Origin: an uncultured Lysobacter sp.
Lineage (GTDB): Bacteria; Pseudomonadota; Gammaproteobacteria; Xanthomonadales; Xanthomonadaceae
Direction: 5' to 3'
NCBI GenBank assembly: GCA_946480055.1
Contig: CAMLID010000001.1
Coordinates: 1 to 64,000, forward strand
Length of the DNA stretch: 64,000 bases
The notes below the pieces were generated by a model that did no database searches, had not been told where the DNA came from, and was given only the letters and a program-made list of their open reading frames with translations. The position numbers and the translations under genes are program-made. This document shows, in pieces, positions 36,511 to 44,453 of this stretch. How positions within the stretch are numbered: position 1 is the first letter of the stretch; every line of letters begins with the position of its first letter.

Positions 36511-37584
36511 ATGACCGTCGCCGCGACGTTCGAAATCGAATACCTGCAATACCTCGGCATCGACGGCAAGCCCGTCGCCGAGTTGCCGCCCGCGTTCCGC
36601 GACGCCAGCAAGCTGCTGCCGCTGTTCAAGCAGATGCTGTTCGTGCGCGTGTTCGACACCAAGGCGATCGCCCTGCAACGCACCGGCAAGCTCGGCACCT
36701 ACGCCGCCTGCCTGGGCCACGAGGCCACCCACGTCGGCATCGGCGCCTCGATGCAGCCCGACGATGTGTTCGCGCCGAGCTATCGCGAGTACGGCGCGCA
36801 GTTCATGCGCGGCGTGCTGCCGCGCGAAGTGCTGCTGTACTGGGGCGGCGACGAGCGCGGCAACGACTTCTCCGGCCCCAAGAAAGATTTCTCCTGGTGC
36901 GTGCCGATCTCGACCCAGTGCCTGCATGCGGCCGGCGCCGCGCTCGCGTTCAAGCTGCGCAAGGAAAAGAACCTGGCGGTGGCCTGCTGCGGCGACGGCG
37001 GTTCGTCCAAGACCGACTTCTACGCCGCGCTGAACTCGGCCGGCGCCTACCAGCTGCCGCTGATTCTGTGCGTGATCAACAACGGCTGGGCGATCTCGGT
37101 GCCGCGTTCGGCCCAGACCGGCGCCAAGACCCTGGCCCAGAAGGGCATCGCCGGCGGCCTGCACTGCCTGCAGGTCGACGGCAACGACCTGATCGCGGTG
37201 ATGGAAGGCATGCGCCGCGCCGCCGAGCGCGCGCGCAACGGCGAAGGCGGCAGCGTCATCGAGTTCATGACCTACCGCCTGCACGACCACACCACCGCCG
37301 ACGATGCCCGCCGTTACCGCGGCGAAGCCGAGGTCAAGGACGCCTGGACCCGCGACCCGGTGCCGCGCCTGCGCGCCTACCTGACCGCGCAGGGCCTGTG
37401 GAGCGAAGACGAAGAGAAGGCCTGGGCCGAGGAATGCGGCAAGAAGGTCGACGTCGAGATCAACGCCTACCTGGAAACCCCGGTGCAGCCGGTCGAGGCG
37501 ATGTTCGACTACCTGTACGCCGATCCGCCGCCGGATCTGCTCGCGCAACGTGCGGCCGCGCTGGCCCTGGAGGGTCGTCGATGA
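36511..37584 (+). CDS. 2-Oxoacid dehydrogenase E1 component, alpha subunit
   Basis: Thiamine diphosphate-dependent alpha subunit of a pyruvate or branched-chain 2-oxoacid dehydrogenase, decarboxylating the substrate and passing the acyl group to lipoyl-E2. The 357-residue protein has the ThDP/Mg motif GDGGSSKTDFYAALNSAG...NN (GDG at 161-163, NN at 190-191) and the phosphorylation-loop-like YRLHDHTTADDARRYR. Heterodimeric E1 of this kind is used for pyruvate in some bacteria and branched-chain acids in others; context does not decide. It overlaps the beta gene by 4 bases (ATGA). Confidence 0.93.
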   Translation: MTVAATFEIEYLQYLGIDGKPVAELPPAFRDASKLLPLFKQMLFVRVFDTKAIALQRTGKLGTYAACLGHEATHVGIGASMQPDDVFAPSYREYGAQFMRGVLPREVLLYWGGDERGNDFSGPKKDFSWCVPISTQCLHAAGAALAFKLRKEKNLAVACCGDGGSSKTDFYAALNSAGAYQLPLILCVINNGWAISVPRSAQTGAKTLAQKGIAGGLHCLQVDGNDLIAVMEGMRRAAERARNGEGGSVIEFMTYRLHDHTTADDARRYRGEAEVKDAWTRDPVPRLRAYLTAQGLWSEDEEKAWAEECGKKVDVEINAYLETPVQPVEAMFDYLYADPPPDLLAQRAAALALEGRR

Positions 37585-38612
37585 ACGTCGATACCAAAGT
37601 GAAGGTCGAGACCGCCAACACCGTGGCCGCACCGGTCGCGATCACCCTGATCGAAGCCATCACCCAGGCCCTGGCCTATGAGATGCGCGCCGACGACACC
37701 GTGCTGGTGCTGGGCGAGGACGTGGGCGTCAACGGCGGCGTGTTCCGCGCCACCGCCGGCTTGCAGCAGCAGTTCGGCTCCGAGCGCGTGCTCGACACGC
37801 CGCTGGACGAAACCACCATCGCCGGCCTCACCGTCGGCCTGGCCGCGCAGGGCATGAAGCCGGTCGCCGAATCGCAGTTCGACGGCTTCGTCTACCCGAT
37901 GGTCGACCACATCATCTGCCACGCCGCGCGCTTCCGTTACCGCACCCGCGGCCGTCTGCATTGCCCGATGGTGCTGCGCGTGCCGTGGGGTGGCGGCATC
38001 CGCGCGCCGGAACACCACAGCGAAGCCAACGAATCCATCTTCACCAACGTGCCCGGCCTGCGCGTGGTCATGCCGTCCTCGCCGGCGCGCGCCTACGGCC
38101 TGTTGCTGGCCGCGATCCGCGATCCGGATCCGGTGATCTTCATGGAGCCCAAGCGCATCTACCGCCAGTACAAGGAAGTGGTCGCCGACGACGGCGAAGC
38201 GCTGCCGCTGGACGTGTGCTACGTGCTGCGCGACGGCAGCGACGTGACCCTGGTCAGCTGGGGCGCGCAGATCAAGGAAGCGCTGGAAGCCGCCGACAAG
38301 CTCGCCGCCGAGGGCATCAGCGCCGAAGTCATCGACGTCGCCACGCTGCGTCCGCTGGACTTCGCCACCATCGCCGAATCGGTGAGCAAGACCGGCCGCT
38401 GCGTGATCGTGCACGAGGCGCCCAAGACCGCCGGCTTCGGCGCCGAGATCGCCGCGCGCCTGGCCGAGGAGTCGATGTACGACCTGCTCGCGCCGGTCGA
38501 ACGCGTCACCGGCTACGACACCCACATCCCGCTGTTCCGCCTGGAAATGAAGTACCTGCCCAGCGTGGAACGCATCGTCGCCGCGGCCAAGCGCGCGCTG
38601 GCGGCGGGCTGA
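37581..38612 (+). CDS. 2-Oxoacid dehydrogenase E1 component, beta subunit
   Basis: Partner of the alpha subunit in the E1 heterotetramer. The 343-residue protein shows VLVLGEDVGVNGGVFRATAGL, DTPLDETTIAGLTVGLAAQG with the catalytic-type Glu, RVPWGGGIRAPEHHSEANE, and the C-terminal transketolase segment VIDVATLRPLDFATIAESV. An N-terminal run of about 20 residues before APVAITLIEAI is unusually long. ATG 37581 overlaps the alpha stop, so translation is coupled. Confidence 0.94.
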   Translation: MNVDTKVKVETANTVAAPVAITLIEAITQALAYEMRADDTVLVLGEDVGVNGGVFRATAGLQQQFGSERVLDTPLDETTIAGLTVGLAAQGMKPVAESQFDGFVYPMVDHIICHAARFRYRTRGRLHCPMVLRVPWGGGIRAPEHHSEANESIFTNVPGLRVVMPSSPARAYGLLLAAIRDPDPVIFMEPKRIYRQYKEVVADDGEALPLDVCYVLRDGSDVTLVSWGAQIKEALEAADKLAAEGISAEVIDVATLRPLDFATIAESVSKTGRCVIVHEAPKTAGFGAEIAARLAEESMYDLLAPVERVTGYDTHIPLFRLEMKYLPSVERIVAAAKRALAAG

Positions 38613-38622
38613 GCCGCGGGCG

Positions 38623-38976
38623 ATGCGCCGCGCCCGCGTCGTCGTCGGCCACCGCGTGCCGGATCGGTCGCCGATCCGGATCGAGCGCGGCCAGCGCGTG
38701 ACCCTGGGCGACCGCGACCGCGACTGGCCGCAGTTCGTCTGGACCGTGCTGGCCGAAGGCCACGGCGGTTGGGTGCCGGCAGCGCTGTTCGACGGCGAGC
38801 ACGGCCCCGCCACCGCGCTCAGCGATTACGACACCCGCGAACTGGCCGCGCAGACCGACGAAGTGTTGACCCTGCACTACGAGCTCGCGCAGTGGTGGTG
38901 GGCCGAGAACGATCGCGGCGAGCAGGGCTGGATTCCGGCGCGCGCGCTGGACATCTTCGATGAGGCATCGCCATGA
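38623..38976 (+). CDS. SH3-like domain protein within the dehydrogenase cluster
   Basis: A 117-residue cytoplasmic protein with two SH3-like segments: ARVVVGHRVPDRSPIRIERGQRVTLG...GGWVPAAL and LSDYDTRELAAQTDEVLTL...RGEQGWIPARALDIF. The conserved ALSDYD and GW(I/V)PA ends are typical of this bacterial SH3 (VSH3) family. Function unknown. It lies 10 bases after E1 beta and overlaps the cupin gene by 4 bases, so it is co-expressed with the complex and might assist its assembly (inference). Confidence 0.85.
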   Translation: MRRARVVVGHRVPDRSPIRIERGQRVTLGDRDRDWPQFVWTVLAEGHGGWVPAALFDGEHGPATALSDYDTRELAAQTDEVLTLHYELAQWWWAENDRGEQGWIPARALDIFDEASP

Positions 38977-39377
38977 CCGAAGCCGCTCACGATCCGATTC
39001 CAAGCCGCACGACCAAGCACGATGCGATCAACCTGTCCGACAAGCTCGCCCGCTTCAGCGAGCACTGGTCGCCGCGGGTGATCGCCGAGATGAACGACTA
39101 CCAGTTCAAGCTGGTCAAGCTGCAGGGCGAATTCGTCTGGCATACGCACGAACACACCGACGAGGTGTTCATGGTCGTGCACGGGCGCATGCAGATCGGC
39201 TTCCGCGATCACGACGTGGAGCTGGGCGAAGGCGAGATGTACGTGGTCCCGCGCGGGGTCGAGCACATCACCCGCGCCGAGCAGGAATGCCATGCCTTGA
39301 TCATCGAGCCGCGCGGCGTGGTCAACACCGGTCAGGCCGGCGGCGAGCTGACCGCGCAGAACGACGTGTGGGTCTGA
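38973..39377 (+). CDS. Small cupin-domain protein
   Basis: A 134-residue single-cupin protein. Motif 1 is HTHEHTDEVFMVVHGRMQIG (His and Glu metal ligands) and motif 2 is the YVVPRGVEHITRAEQECHALI block. Members bind metal and have varied or unknown roles; this subgroup lacks a clear substrate. It overlaps the SH3 gene by 4 bases and is 61 bases before the E2 gene. Confidence 0.9.
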   Translation: MTEAAHDPIPSRTTKHDAINLSDKLARFSEHWSPRVIAEMNDYQFKLVKLQGEFVWHTHEHTDEVFMVVHGRMQIGFRDHDVELGEGEMYVVPRGVEHITRAEQECHALIIEPRGVVNTGQAGGELTAQNDVWV

Positions 39378-39438
39378 ACCTTATCCGCCCGCCGGCCCGA
39401 GCCGACGGCGACCGCATAACCAACGAGACGATCGAACC

Positions 39439-40794
39439 ATGACCGACACGAAAACCTTCCTGCTCCCCGACCTCGGCGAAGGCCTGCCCGACGCGACCAT
39501 CGTCGAATGGGCGGTGAAGGTCGGCGACACGATCCGCCTCGACGACACCCTGGTGTCGATGGAAACCGCCAAGGCCGTGGTCGAAGTGCCCTCGCCGGTC
39601 TCGGGCAAGGTGCTGAAGCTGGCCGGCGCCGCCGGCGATATCGTCGTCACCGGCACCATGCTGGCCGAGTTCGAACTCGATCCCAGCCAGCCTCAGCGCG
39701 CTGATGGCCAGGACACCGGTCACCACCACGGCGGCGGTCATGCCGCGCCCGCAGCGCCCGCGCCGCAAGCCGAGGCCTTGCCGGCCAAGGCCGCCGAGGG
39801 CGAACGCGCCGACAGCGGCACCGTGGTCGGAGCGATGCAGTCCTCCGACGCGGTGCGCAGCGAACAGGCGGTCGCGGTCGGCGGAGTCAAGGCCATGCCG
39901 GCGGTACGGGCGCTGGCGCGCAAGCTCGGCGTCGACCTGGCGCGCGTGCGCGCGACCGGCGCCGAGGGCGTGGTCACCGGCGACGACGTCAAACGCGCCG
40001 CCGCCGACGGCAGCGCGGTCGCAGGCGCCGCACCGGCACCGCGCGCCGCCGATCGCGCCGCGGCAGCCGCACCCGCGCAGGCCGCCGCGCCCGCACGCAG
40101 CGCGCTGTCGGCCACCGGCCGCCCGATGCGCACCCAGCCGCCGGGCGTCAGCGTCAGCGGTCAGCCGGAACAGCTCAAGGGCGTACGCCGCAACATGGCG
40201 CGGGTGATGGCCGACGCGCACGCCAAGGTCGTGCCGACCACGCTCAGCGACGACGCCGACATCCACGCCTGGGCGCCGGGCAACGACATCACCGGACGCC
40301 TGGTGCGCGCCATCGTCGCCGCCTGCAAGACCGTACCCGCGCTCAACGCCTGGTTCGACGGCGACAAGCTCACCCGCACCCTGCACCCGCACGTCGACAT
40401 CGGCATCGCGGTGGACACCGACGACGGCTTGTTCGTGCCGGCGCTGCGCAACGCCGACGTGCTCGACGCGCGCGGCGTGCGCGAAGCGGTCAACCGCCTG
40501 CGCGCGCAGGTCGAGGACCGCAGCATTCCGGCCTCGGAACTCAGCGGCTACACGATCTCGCTGTCCAACTTCGGCATGTTCGCCGGCCGCTACGCGACCC
40601 CGGTGATCGTGCCGCCGACCGTGGCCATCGTCGCCGCCGGCAAGGGCCGTCACCAGATGACCCCGGTGATGGGCGGCTTCGAATCGCACAAGGTGATTCC
40701 GCTGTCGCTGACCTTCGACCACCGCGCCTGCACGGGCGGCGAAGCCGCGCGCTTCCTCAAGGCGATGCTGGACGATCTGGCGCGTCCGGCTTGA
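39439..40794 (+). CDS. 2-Oxoacid dehydrogenase E2 (dihydrolipoamide acyltransferase) with altered active-site motif
   Basis: A 451-residue E2: lipoyl domain with K45 in METAKAVVEVPSP, an Ala/Pro/His-rich linker, a peripheral subunit-binding domain near 152-185 (MPAVRALARKLGVDLARVRATG), a second Ala-rich linker, and a C-terminal acyltransferase domain. The catalytic motif usually reads DHRxxDG; here it is DHRACTGG, with His428 kept but Thr432 in place of Asp. Activity may be altered, or this may be a lineage variant. No E3 gene follows. Confidence 0.92.
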   Translation: MTDTKTFLLPDLGEGLPDATIVEWAVKVGDTIRLDDTLVSMETAKAVVEVPSPVSGKVLKLAGAAGDIVVTGTMLAEFELDPSQPQRADGQDTGHHHGGGHAAPAAPAPQAEALPAKAAEGERADSGTVVGAMQSSDAVRSEQAVAVGGVKAMPAVRALARKLGVDLARVRATGAEGVVTGDDVKRAAADGSAVAGAAPAPRAADRAAAAAPAQAAAPARSALSATGRPMRTQPPGVSVSGQPEQLKGVRRNMARVMADAHAKVVPTTLSDDADIHAWAPGNDITGRLVRAIVAACKTVPALNAWFDGDKLTRTLHPHVDIGIAVDTDDGLFVPALRNADVLDARGVREAVNRLRAQVEDRSIPASELSGYTISLSNFGMFAGRYATPVIVPPTVAIVAAGKGRHQMTPVMGGFESHKVIPLSLTFDHRACTGGEAARFLKAMLDDLARPA

Positions 40795-40843
40795 TCGCAT
40801 CGGCGCGAGCACCGCTCACTCACACGCGCGAGCACGGCGCGTC

Positions 40844-41227
40844 GTGAGCCTGCTCGCGCTGACACCGATGCTGCGCACGCCCGACCTGCCGGCATCGATC
40901 GCGTTCTACACCGACGTCCTGGGCTTGCAACGCCAGGGCGGCGGCGCCGACGAGGGCTGGGTCGCGCTCGCGCGCGACGGCATCGAACTGATGCTCAGCG
41001 GCCTCAACGCGCACGAAGGCGACACGGCGCCGGCGTTCACCGGTTCGCTCTATCTGCGTACCGACGATGTCGACGGCTGGTGGCGCAGGCTCCAGGACAC
41101 GGCGCGCGTGTGTTATCCGATCGACGTCTTCGGCTACGGCATGCGCGAGTTCGCCGTCTACGACAACAACGGCTACCTGCTCCAGTTCGGGCAGCCGATC
41201 GCCGCCCACGACGAGGCCACTCCATGA
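40844..41227 (+). CDS. VOC-family (glyoxalase/bleomycin resistance fold) protein
   Basis: A 127-residue protein of the vicinal oxygen chelate fold: LTPMLRTPDLPASIAFYTDVLGL, then IELMLSGLNAH, then LYLRTDDVDGWW, ending MREFAVYDNNGYLLQFGQPI, which keeps the late Glu/Phe pattern of bleomycin-resistance-type members. The start is GTG 40844, since no ATG fits. It overlaps the next VOC gene by 4 bases. Substrate unknown. Confidence 0.87.
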   Translation: MSLLALTPMLRTPDLPASIAFYTDVLGLQRQGGGADEGWVALARDGIELMLSGLNAHEGDTAPAFTGSLYLRTDDVDGWWRRLQDTARVCYPIDVFGYGMREFAVYDNNGYLLQFGQPIAAHDEATP

Positions 41228-41607
41228 CCCACCGCAGCCGCCTGGCCGGTTTCATCATCGATTGCGAGACCGGCGACGTCGACCGCGCCGCCGGTTTCTG
41301 GAGCAACGCGCTCGGTCTGCCGCTGGGCGAGGCCTACGACGACGACGGCGCCAGCTACGTCGAGCTGCGCAACGCGCCGGGCGAGTTGCACGTGGAAGTG
41401 CAGAAGGTGAACCACGCCTCACGCGTGCACCTGGACATCGAAACCGACGATGTCGACGCCGAAGCCGCGCGCCTGGAACGCCTCGGCGCGAAGAAGATCA
41501 AGTTCGTCAAACGCTGGTGGGTGATGGAAGCGCCGACCGGCCACCGTTTCTGCGTGGTGCGCATGAAGCACCCCGAACGCGGCGCCCCGCCCAAGGTCTG
41601 GGACTGA
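41224..41607 (+). CDS. VOC-family protein
   Basis: A 127-residue glyoxalase-fold protein translated from ATG 41224, coupled to the preceding VOC gene. Segments AGFIIDCETGDVDRAAGFWSNALG, LHVEVQKVNHASRVHLDIETDDVDAE and GHRFCVVRM fit the glyoxalase-6-like group, which often acts on or binds small toxic metabolites. Two adjacent VOC genes suggest a pair of related domains that could dimerise together (inference). Confidence 0.87.
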   Translation: MTHRSRLAGFIIDCETGDVDRAAGFWSNALGLPLGEAYDDDGASYVELRNAPGELHVEVQKVNHASRVHLDIETDDVDAEAARLERLGAKKIKFVKRWWVMEAPTGHRFCVVRMKHPERGAPPKVWD

Positions 41608-41698
41608 TCGCATCGGCCGCAGTCGCCCCTCCGGCGCGCGCCGGCAGCGAGGTTGGCCTGCGCCGGTTCAAACGGTGCCGATTCAAGCCGCGGCGCTT

Positions 41699-41983
41699 TC
41701 AAGCCGCCGCGCTCTCCGCCGTGATCGGATCGATCACCCGCCTCACCTGCGCTACGTTCGTGACCGGAAAACCGCCGAGCTCACCGTGGCGACGAATGCT
41801 GGCCTCGTCGGGCGCGATGTAAACGCAGTAGATCTTGTCGTCGGTCACGAACGACTCCTGCCACTGCACCTTCGGCCCCAGGCCATCCAGCACCTCGCAG
41901 GATTTACGTGCGATCGATTGCAGCTCGGCGCCGCTGAGCGCGCCAGCGCCGACCAGTTCGCGTTCGATGATGTATCTGGGCAT
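41699..41983 (-). CDS. DUF4242-domain protein
   Basis: A 94-residue soluble protein beginning MPRYIIERELVGAGALSGAEL and containing WQESFVTDDKIYCVYIAPDEASIRRHGELGGFP, the full DUF4242 pattern (a ferredoxin-like fold; some recent family labels call it nickel-binding, which I cannot confirm here). ATG 41983 gives the canonical start; upstream codons in frame are not family-like. Confidence 0.88.
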   Translation of the reverse strand: MPRYIIERELVGAGALSGAELQSIARKSCEVLDGLGPKVQWQESFVTDDKIYCVYIAPDEASIRRHGELGGFPVTNVAQVRRVIDPITAESAAA

Positions 41984-42118
41984 GACACGCCCTCGGAAGT
42001 GCGTGCTCGACGTCCGTTGTCCGGCTACGCGGACTGCGATCGCGGCCCGGCTCCGCCTGCCGCCGCCTGCGCCTGAGCGCAAATGCAGTCTGCGCCCGCA
42101 CTCGCGGGCCGGCAAGCG

Positions 42119-43222
42119 TCACTCGCGCTGCGGGGTATCGTCGGCGACCACGCGGTCGCGACCCAGGTTCTTGGCCCGGTACAGGGCCTGATCGGCGCGG
42201 TCGAATACGCGCTCGGGCGTGTCGCGACCGGGTTCGCCCGCGGCCAGCCCCACCGACACCGACAGCGCGAACGGCAGCGACGAGCGCGCCACCCGTTCGC
42301 GAATGCGTTCGGCGATTTCGAAGGACTGCGCCAGGCGCGTGTCCGGCAGCACGATCAGGAACTCCTCGCCGCCGTAACGCACGGCGATGTCGCCTTGACG
42401 CACCGAGGACGCGACCGCGTCGGCCACCGCGCGCAGGGCACGATCGCCGAGCAGGTGGCCGTAACGGTCGTTGACCAGCTTGAAGTGATCGACGTCGAGC
42501 AGCAGCAAGGCATAGGGCGCGCTTTCCAGGCGACGTATCGCTTGCGGACTGTCGCGCAGCTGCGCCAGCGCGGCGCGATTGAGCAGCCCGGTCAGGGCGT
42601 CGTGACTGGCGCTGTATTGCAGCTCGTCGTGGCGACGCTGCAGATCGGCCTGCGCGTCCTCGAGCCGGCGCGCGAAAGCTTCGCGTTCGTTGAGCAGGCG
42701 CCGCTGCTCCAGCGCATAACGGCGCAGTTCGAGCAGGTGCTGGGTCTGTCGCGCCAGCACTTCCAGGCCGTCGCGCTGGGCCGGACGCAACTCGCGCGGC
42801 TGGCTGTCGAGCACGCAGATCGTACCCAGCGCGTGGCCGTCGGGGCTCATCAGCGGTACGCCGGCGTAGAAGCGCAGCGGACGGCCTTCGATGCTGACCA
42901 CGCGAGTGCTGAAGCGCGGATCGTCGGCGACGTCGCGCACGATCAAGGTCTGGCCCGGGGTGCGGATCGCGTGATCGCAGATCGCCAACGCGCGCGGCGT
43001 CTGCGACTGGTCCAGTCCGACGCGCGCCTTGAACCATTGGCGGTCGCGATCGATCAACGAGATCGCGGCGGCCGGCGCGTCGCACAGCGTCGCGGCCAAG
43101 CGCACGAGGTCGTCGTAGGCTTGTTCGGAAACGGTGTCTACCACCGCGTAGGCGTCGAGCGCATCCTGGCGCTGAGCCTCGTCGGCGGGCGCCGGAACGG
43201 CGCGTAGGCGGGCAAAGGACAT
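42119..43222 (-). CDS. GAF-GGDEF diguanylate cyclase
   Basis: A 367-residue cytoplasmic protein: a GAF sensor domain (about 25-165, AAAISLIDRDRQWFKARVGL and AICDHAIRTPGQTLIV), a coiled-coil-like linker, and a GGDEF domain with GGEEF at 284-288. An intact inhibitory site (RQGD, five residues before GGEEF) predicts product feedback. It should make cyclic di-GMP in response to an unknown small ligand or redox signal. Confidence 0.94.
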   Translation of the reverse strand: MSFARLRAVPAPADEAQRQDALDAYAVVDTVSEQAYDDLVRLAATLCDAPAAAISLIDRDRQWFKARVGLDQSQTPRALAICDHAIRTPGQTLIVRDVADDPRFSTRVVSIEGRPLRFYAGVPLMSPDGHALGTICVLDSQPRELRPAQRDGLEVLARQTQHLLELRRYALEQRRLLNEREAFARRLEDAQADLQRRHDELQYSASHDALTGLLNRAALAQLRDSPQAIRRLESAPYALLLLDVDHFKLVNDRYGHLLGDRALRAVADAVASSVRQGDIAVRYGGEEFLIVLPDTRLAQSFEIAERIRERVARSSLPFALSVSVGLAAGEPGRDTPERVFDRADQALYRAKNLGRDRVVADDTPQRE

Positions 43223-43329
43223 GGGGGGTACCGGGGAGACCCTTGCAGGCTACCGTCCCGGGAAACGCCGTCTTGTGACCGCCCTCACAGCTGCCGGGCC
43301 GGTAACGGACCGGTTAAGCCAGGAGTCGT

Positions 43330-44292
43330 TCAGGCAACTGAACCCGCGCCCGATCGGGCCAACCGGGCCGCCGGCGTCCGGTCCAGCCAGACCTCCAGTC
43401 CCTGGGCATTGAGTTCGATGTCCACCCCCAGCAGCGCCCGCACCTGCTCGGCATCCATCGCACTGCCGTGCGCGGCCGCGCGCGCCACGTACAGCTCGCC
43501 CAGCGAGGCGACCAGGCGCGCGTGGCGGTCCGCGTGGCCGTCGGCCGCACGCGCCAGCGCAACCATCGCATCGATCTGCACCAACAGATCGTCGGCGAGC
43601 CGGGCGACGTCGCCGACCGGGCCGTAATGCGTGAGCCGCATGGCCTGCGGTTCGCGCGCGAGCAGCTTGCGGATCGAAGCCTGCAGCGCTTCGGGTTCGA
43701 ACTGCACCGGCGTGCTGGTCGGAATCGCGAAGGCACCGCGCGCGCTGTCGAACTCGCGATAGGACAGGCCGAAGGTGTCGCCGGTGAACCAACTGCGGCT
43801 GCGCTCGTCCCACAGACATAGGTGATGGCGGGCGTGGCCGGGCGTGTCCACGCACAGCAGCGGGCGACCGGCCAGATCGATGACATGACCGTCGCCGGCC
43901 ACGACCACCCGCTCGGCCGCGACCGGCAGGATCTCGCCGTAGCTGCGCGCGATTTCCTCCGCGCCGTAGACTGCGGTGGCGCCGGCGACCAGACGCGAAG
44001 GATCGATCATGTGCGGCGCGCCGCGCGGATGCACCGCCAGGCGCGCGTTCGGCAGCCGCCGCATCAGCGCACCGGCGCCGCCGGCGTGATCGAGGTGGAC
44101 GTGGGTCAGGATCAGCCAGTCCACATCGGCCGGCACCAGCCCCTGCGCCTCCAGCGCGGCGAGCAGCGCCGGCACCGAATGCTGGGTGCCGCAATCGACG
44201 AAGGCAGCGCGGCCTCGCTCGACGATCAGATAGGCGGCATCGAAGGCCGGGCGATGGAAACCGGTATCGATGGTGACGATGCCGTCGGTCAT
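43330..44292 (-). CDS. Metallo-beta-lactamase-fold hydrolase
   Basis: A 320-residue MBL-fold protein. Zinc-binding motif HVHLDHAGG follows LILT in the usual place, with DTPGHARHHLCLWD (third His) and WFTGDTFGL (bridging Asp). Members include hydrolases of lactones, thioesters and phosphates; this long type with a C-terminal helical part is often annotated only as MBL-fold. The stretch to trpS holds a hairpin repeat. Confidence 0.9.
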   Translation of the reverse strand: MTDGIVTIDTGFHRPAFDAAYLIVERGRAAFVDCGTQHSVPALLAALEAQGLVPADVDWLILTHVHLDHAGGAGALMRRLPNARLAVHPRGAPHMIDPSRLVAGATAVYGAEEIARSYGEILPVAAERVVVAGDGHVIDLAGRPLLCVDTPGHARHHLCLWDERSRSWFTGDTFGLSYREFDSARGAFAIPTSTPVQFEPEALQASIRKLLAREPQAMRLTHYGPVGDVARLADDLLVQIDAMVALARAADGHADRHARLVASLGELYVARAAAHGSAMDAEQVRALLGVDIELNAQGLEVWLDRTPAARLARSGAGSVA

Positions 44293-44392
44293 GGGCGCAG
44301 GTCCGCTAGCGGTGGAGCGTCCAGTCTAGGTCGCCCACCCGCGATTGGCGACGATGTGGGCTCGCCGCACGCGCTCGCGCATGCACGGCCTT

Positions 44393-44420
44393 AGCCCTTT
44401 CCCGTCTGCGGGAGAGGGCT
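44393..44420. repeat. CCCTTTCCCG-type hairpin repeat downstream of trpS
   Basis: Arms AGCCCTTTCCCG (44393-44404) and CGGGAGAGGGCT (44409-44420) pair with one mismatch around TCTG; the run continues TGGGTGAGGG. Sequences of this type are frequent in intergenic DNA of many proteobacteria. Here it could also serve as the trpS transcript end. Confidence 0.65.
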
Positions 44421-44453
44421 TGGGTGAGGGCCGCTCCCAGTGCCTGACGCGCC

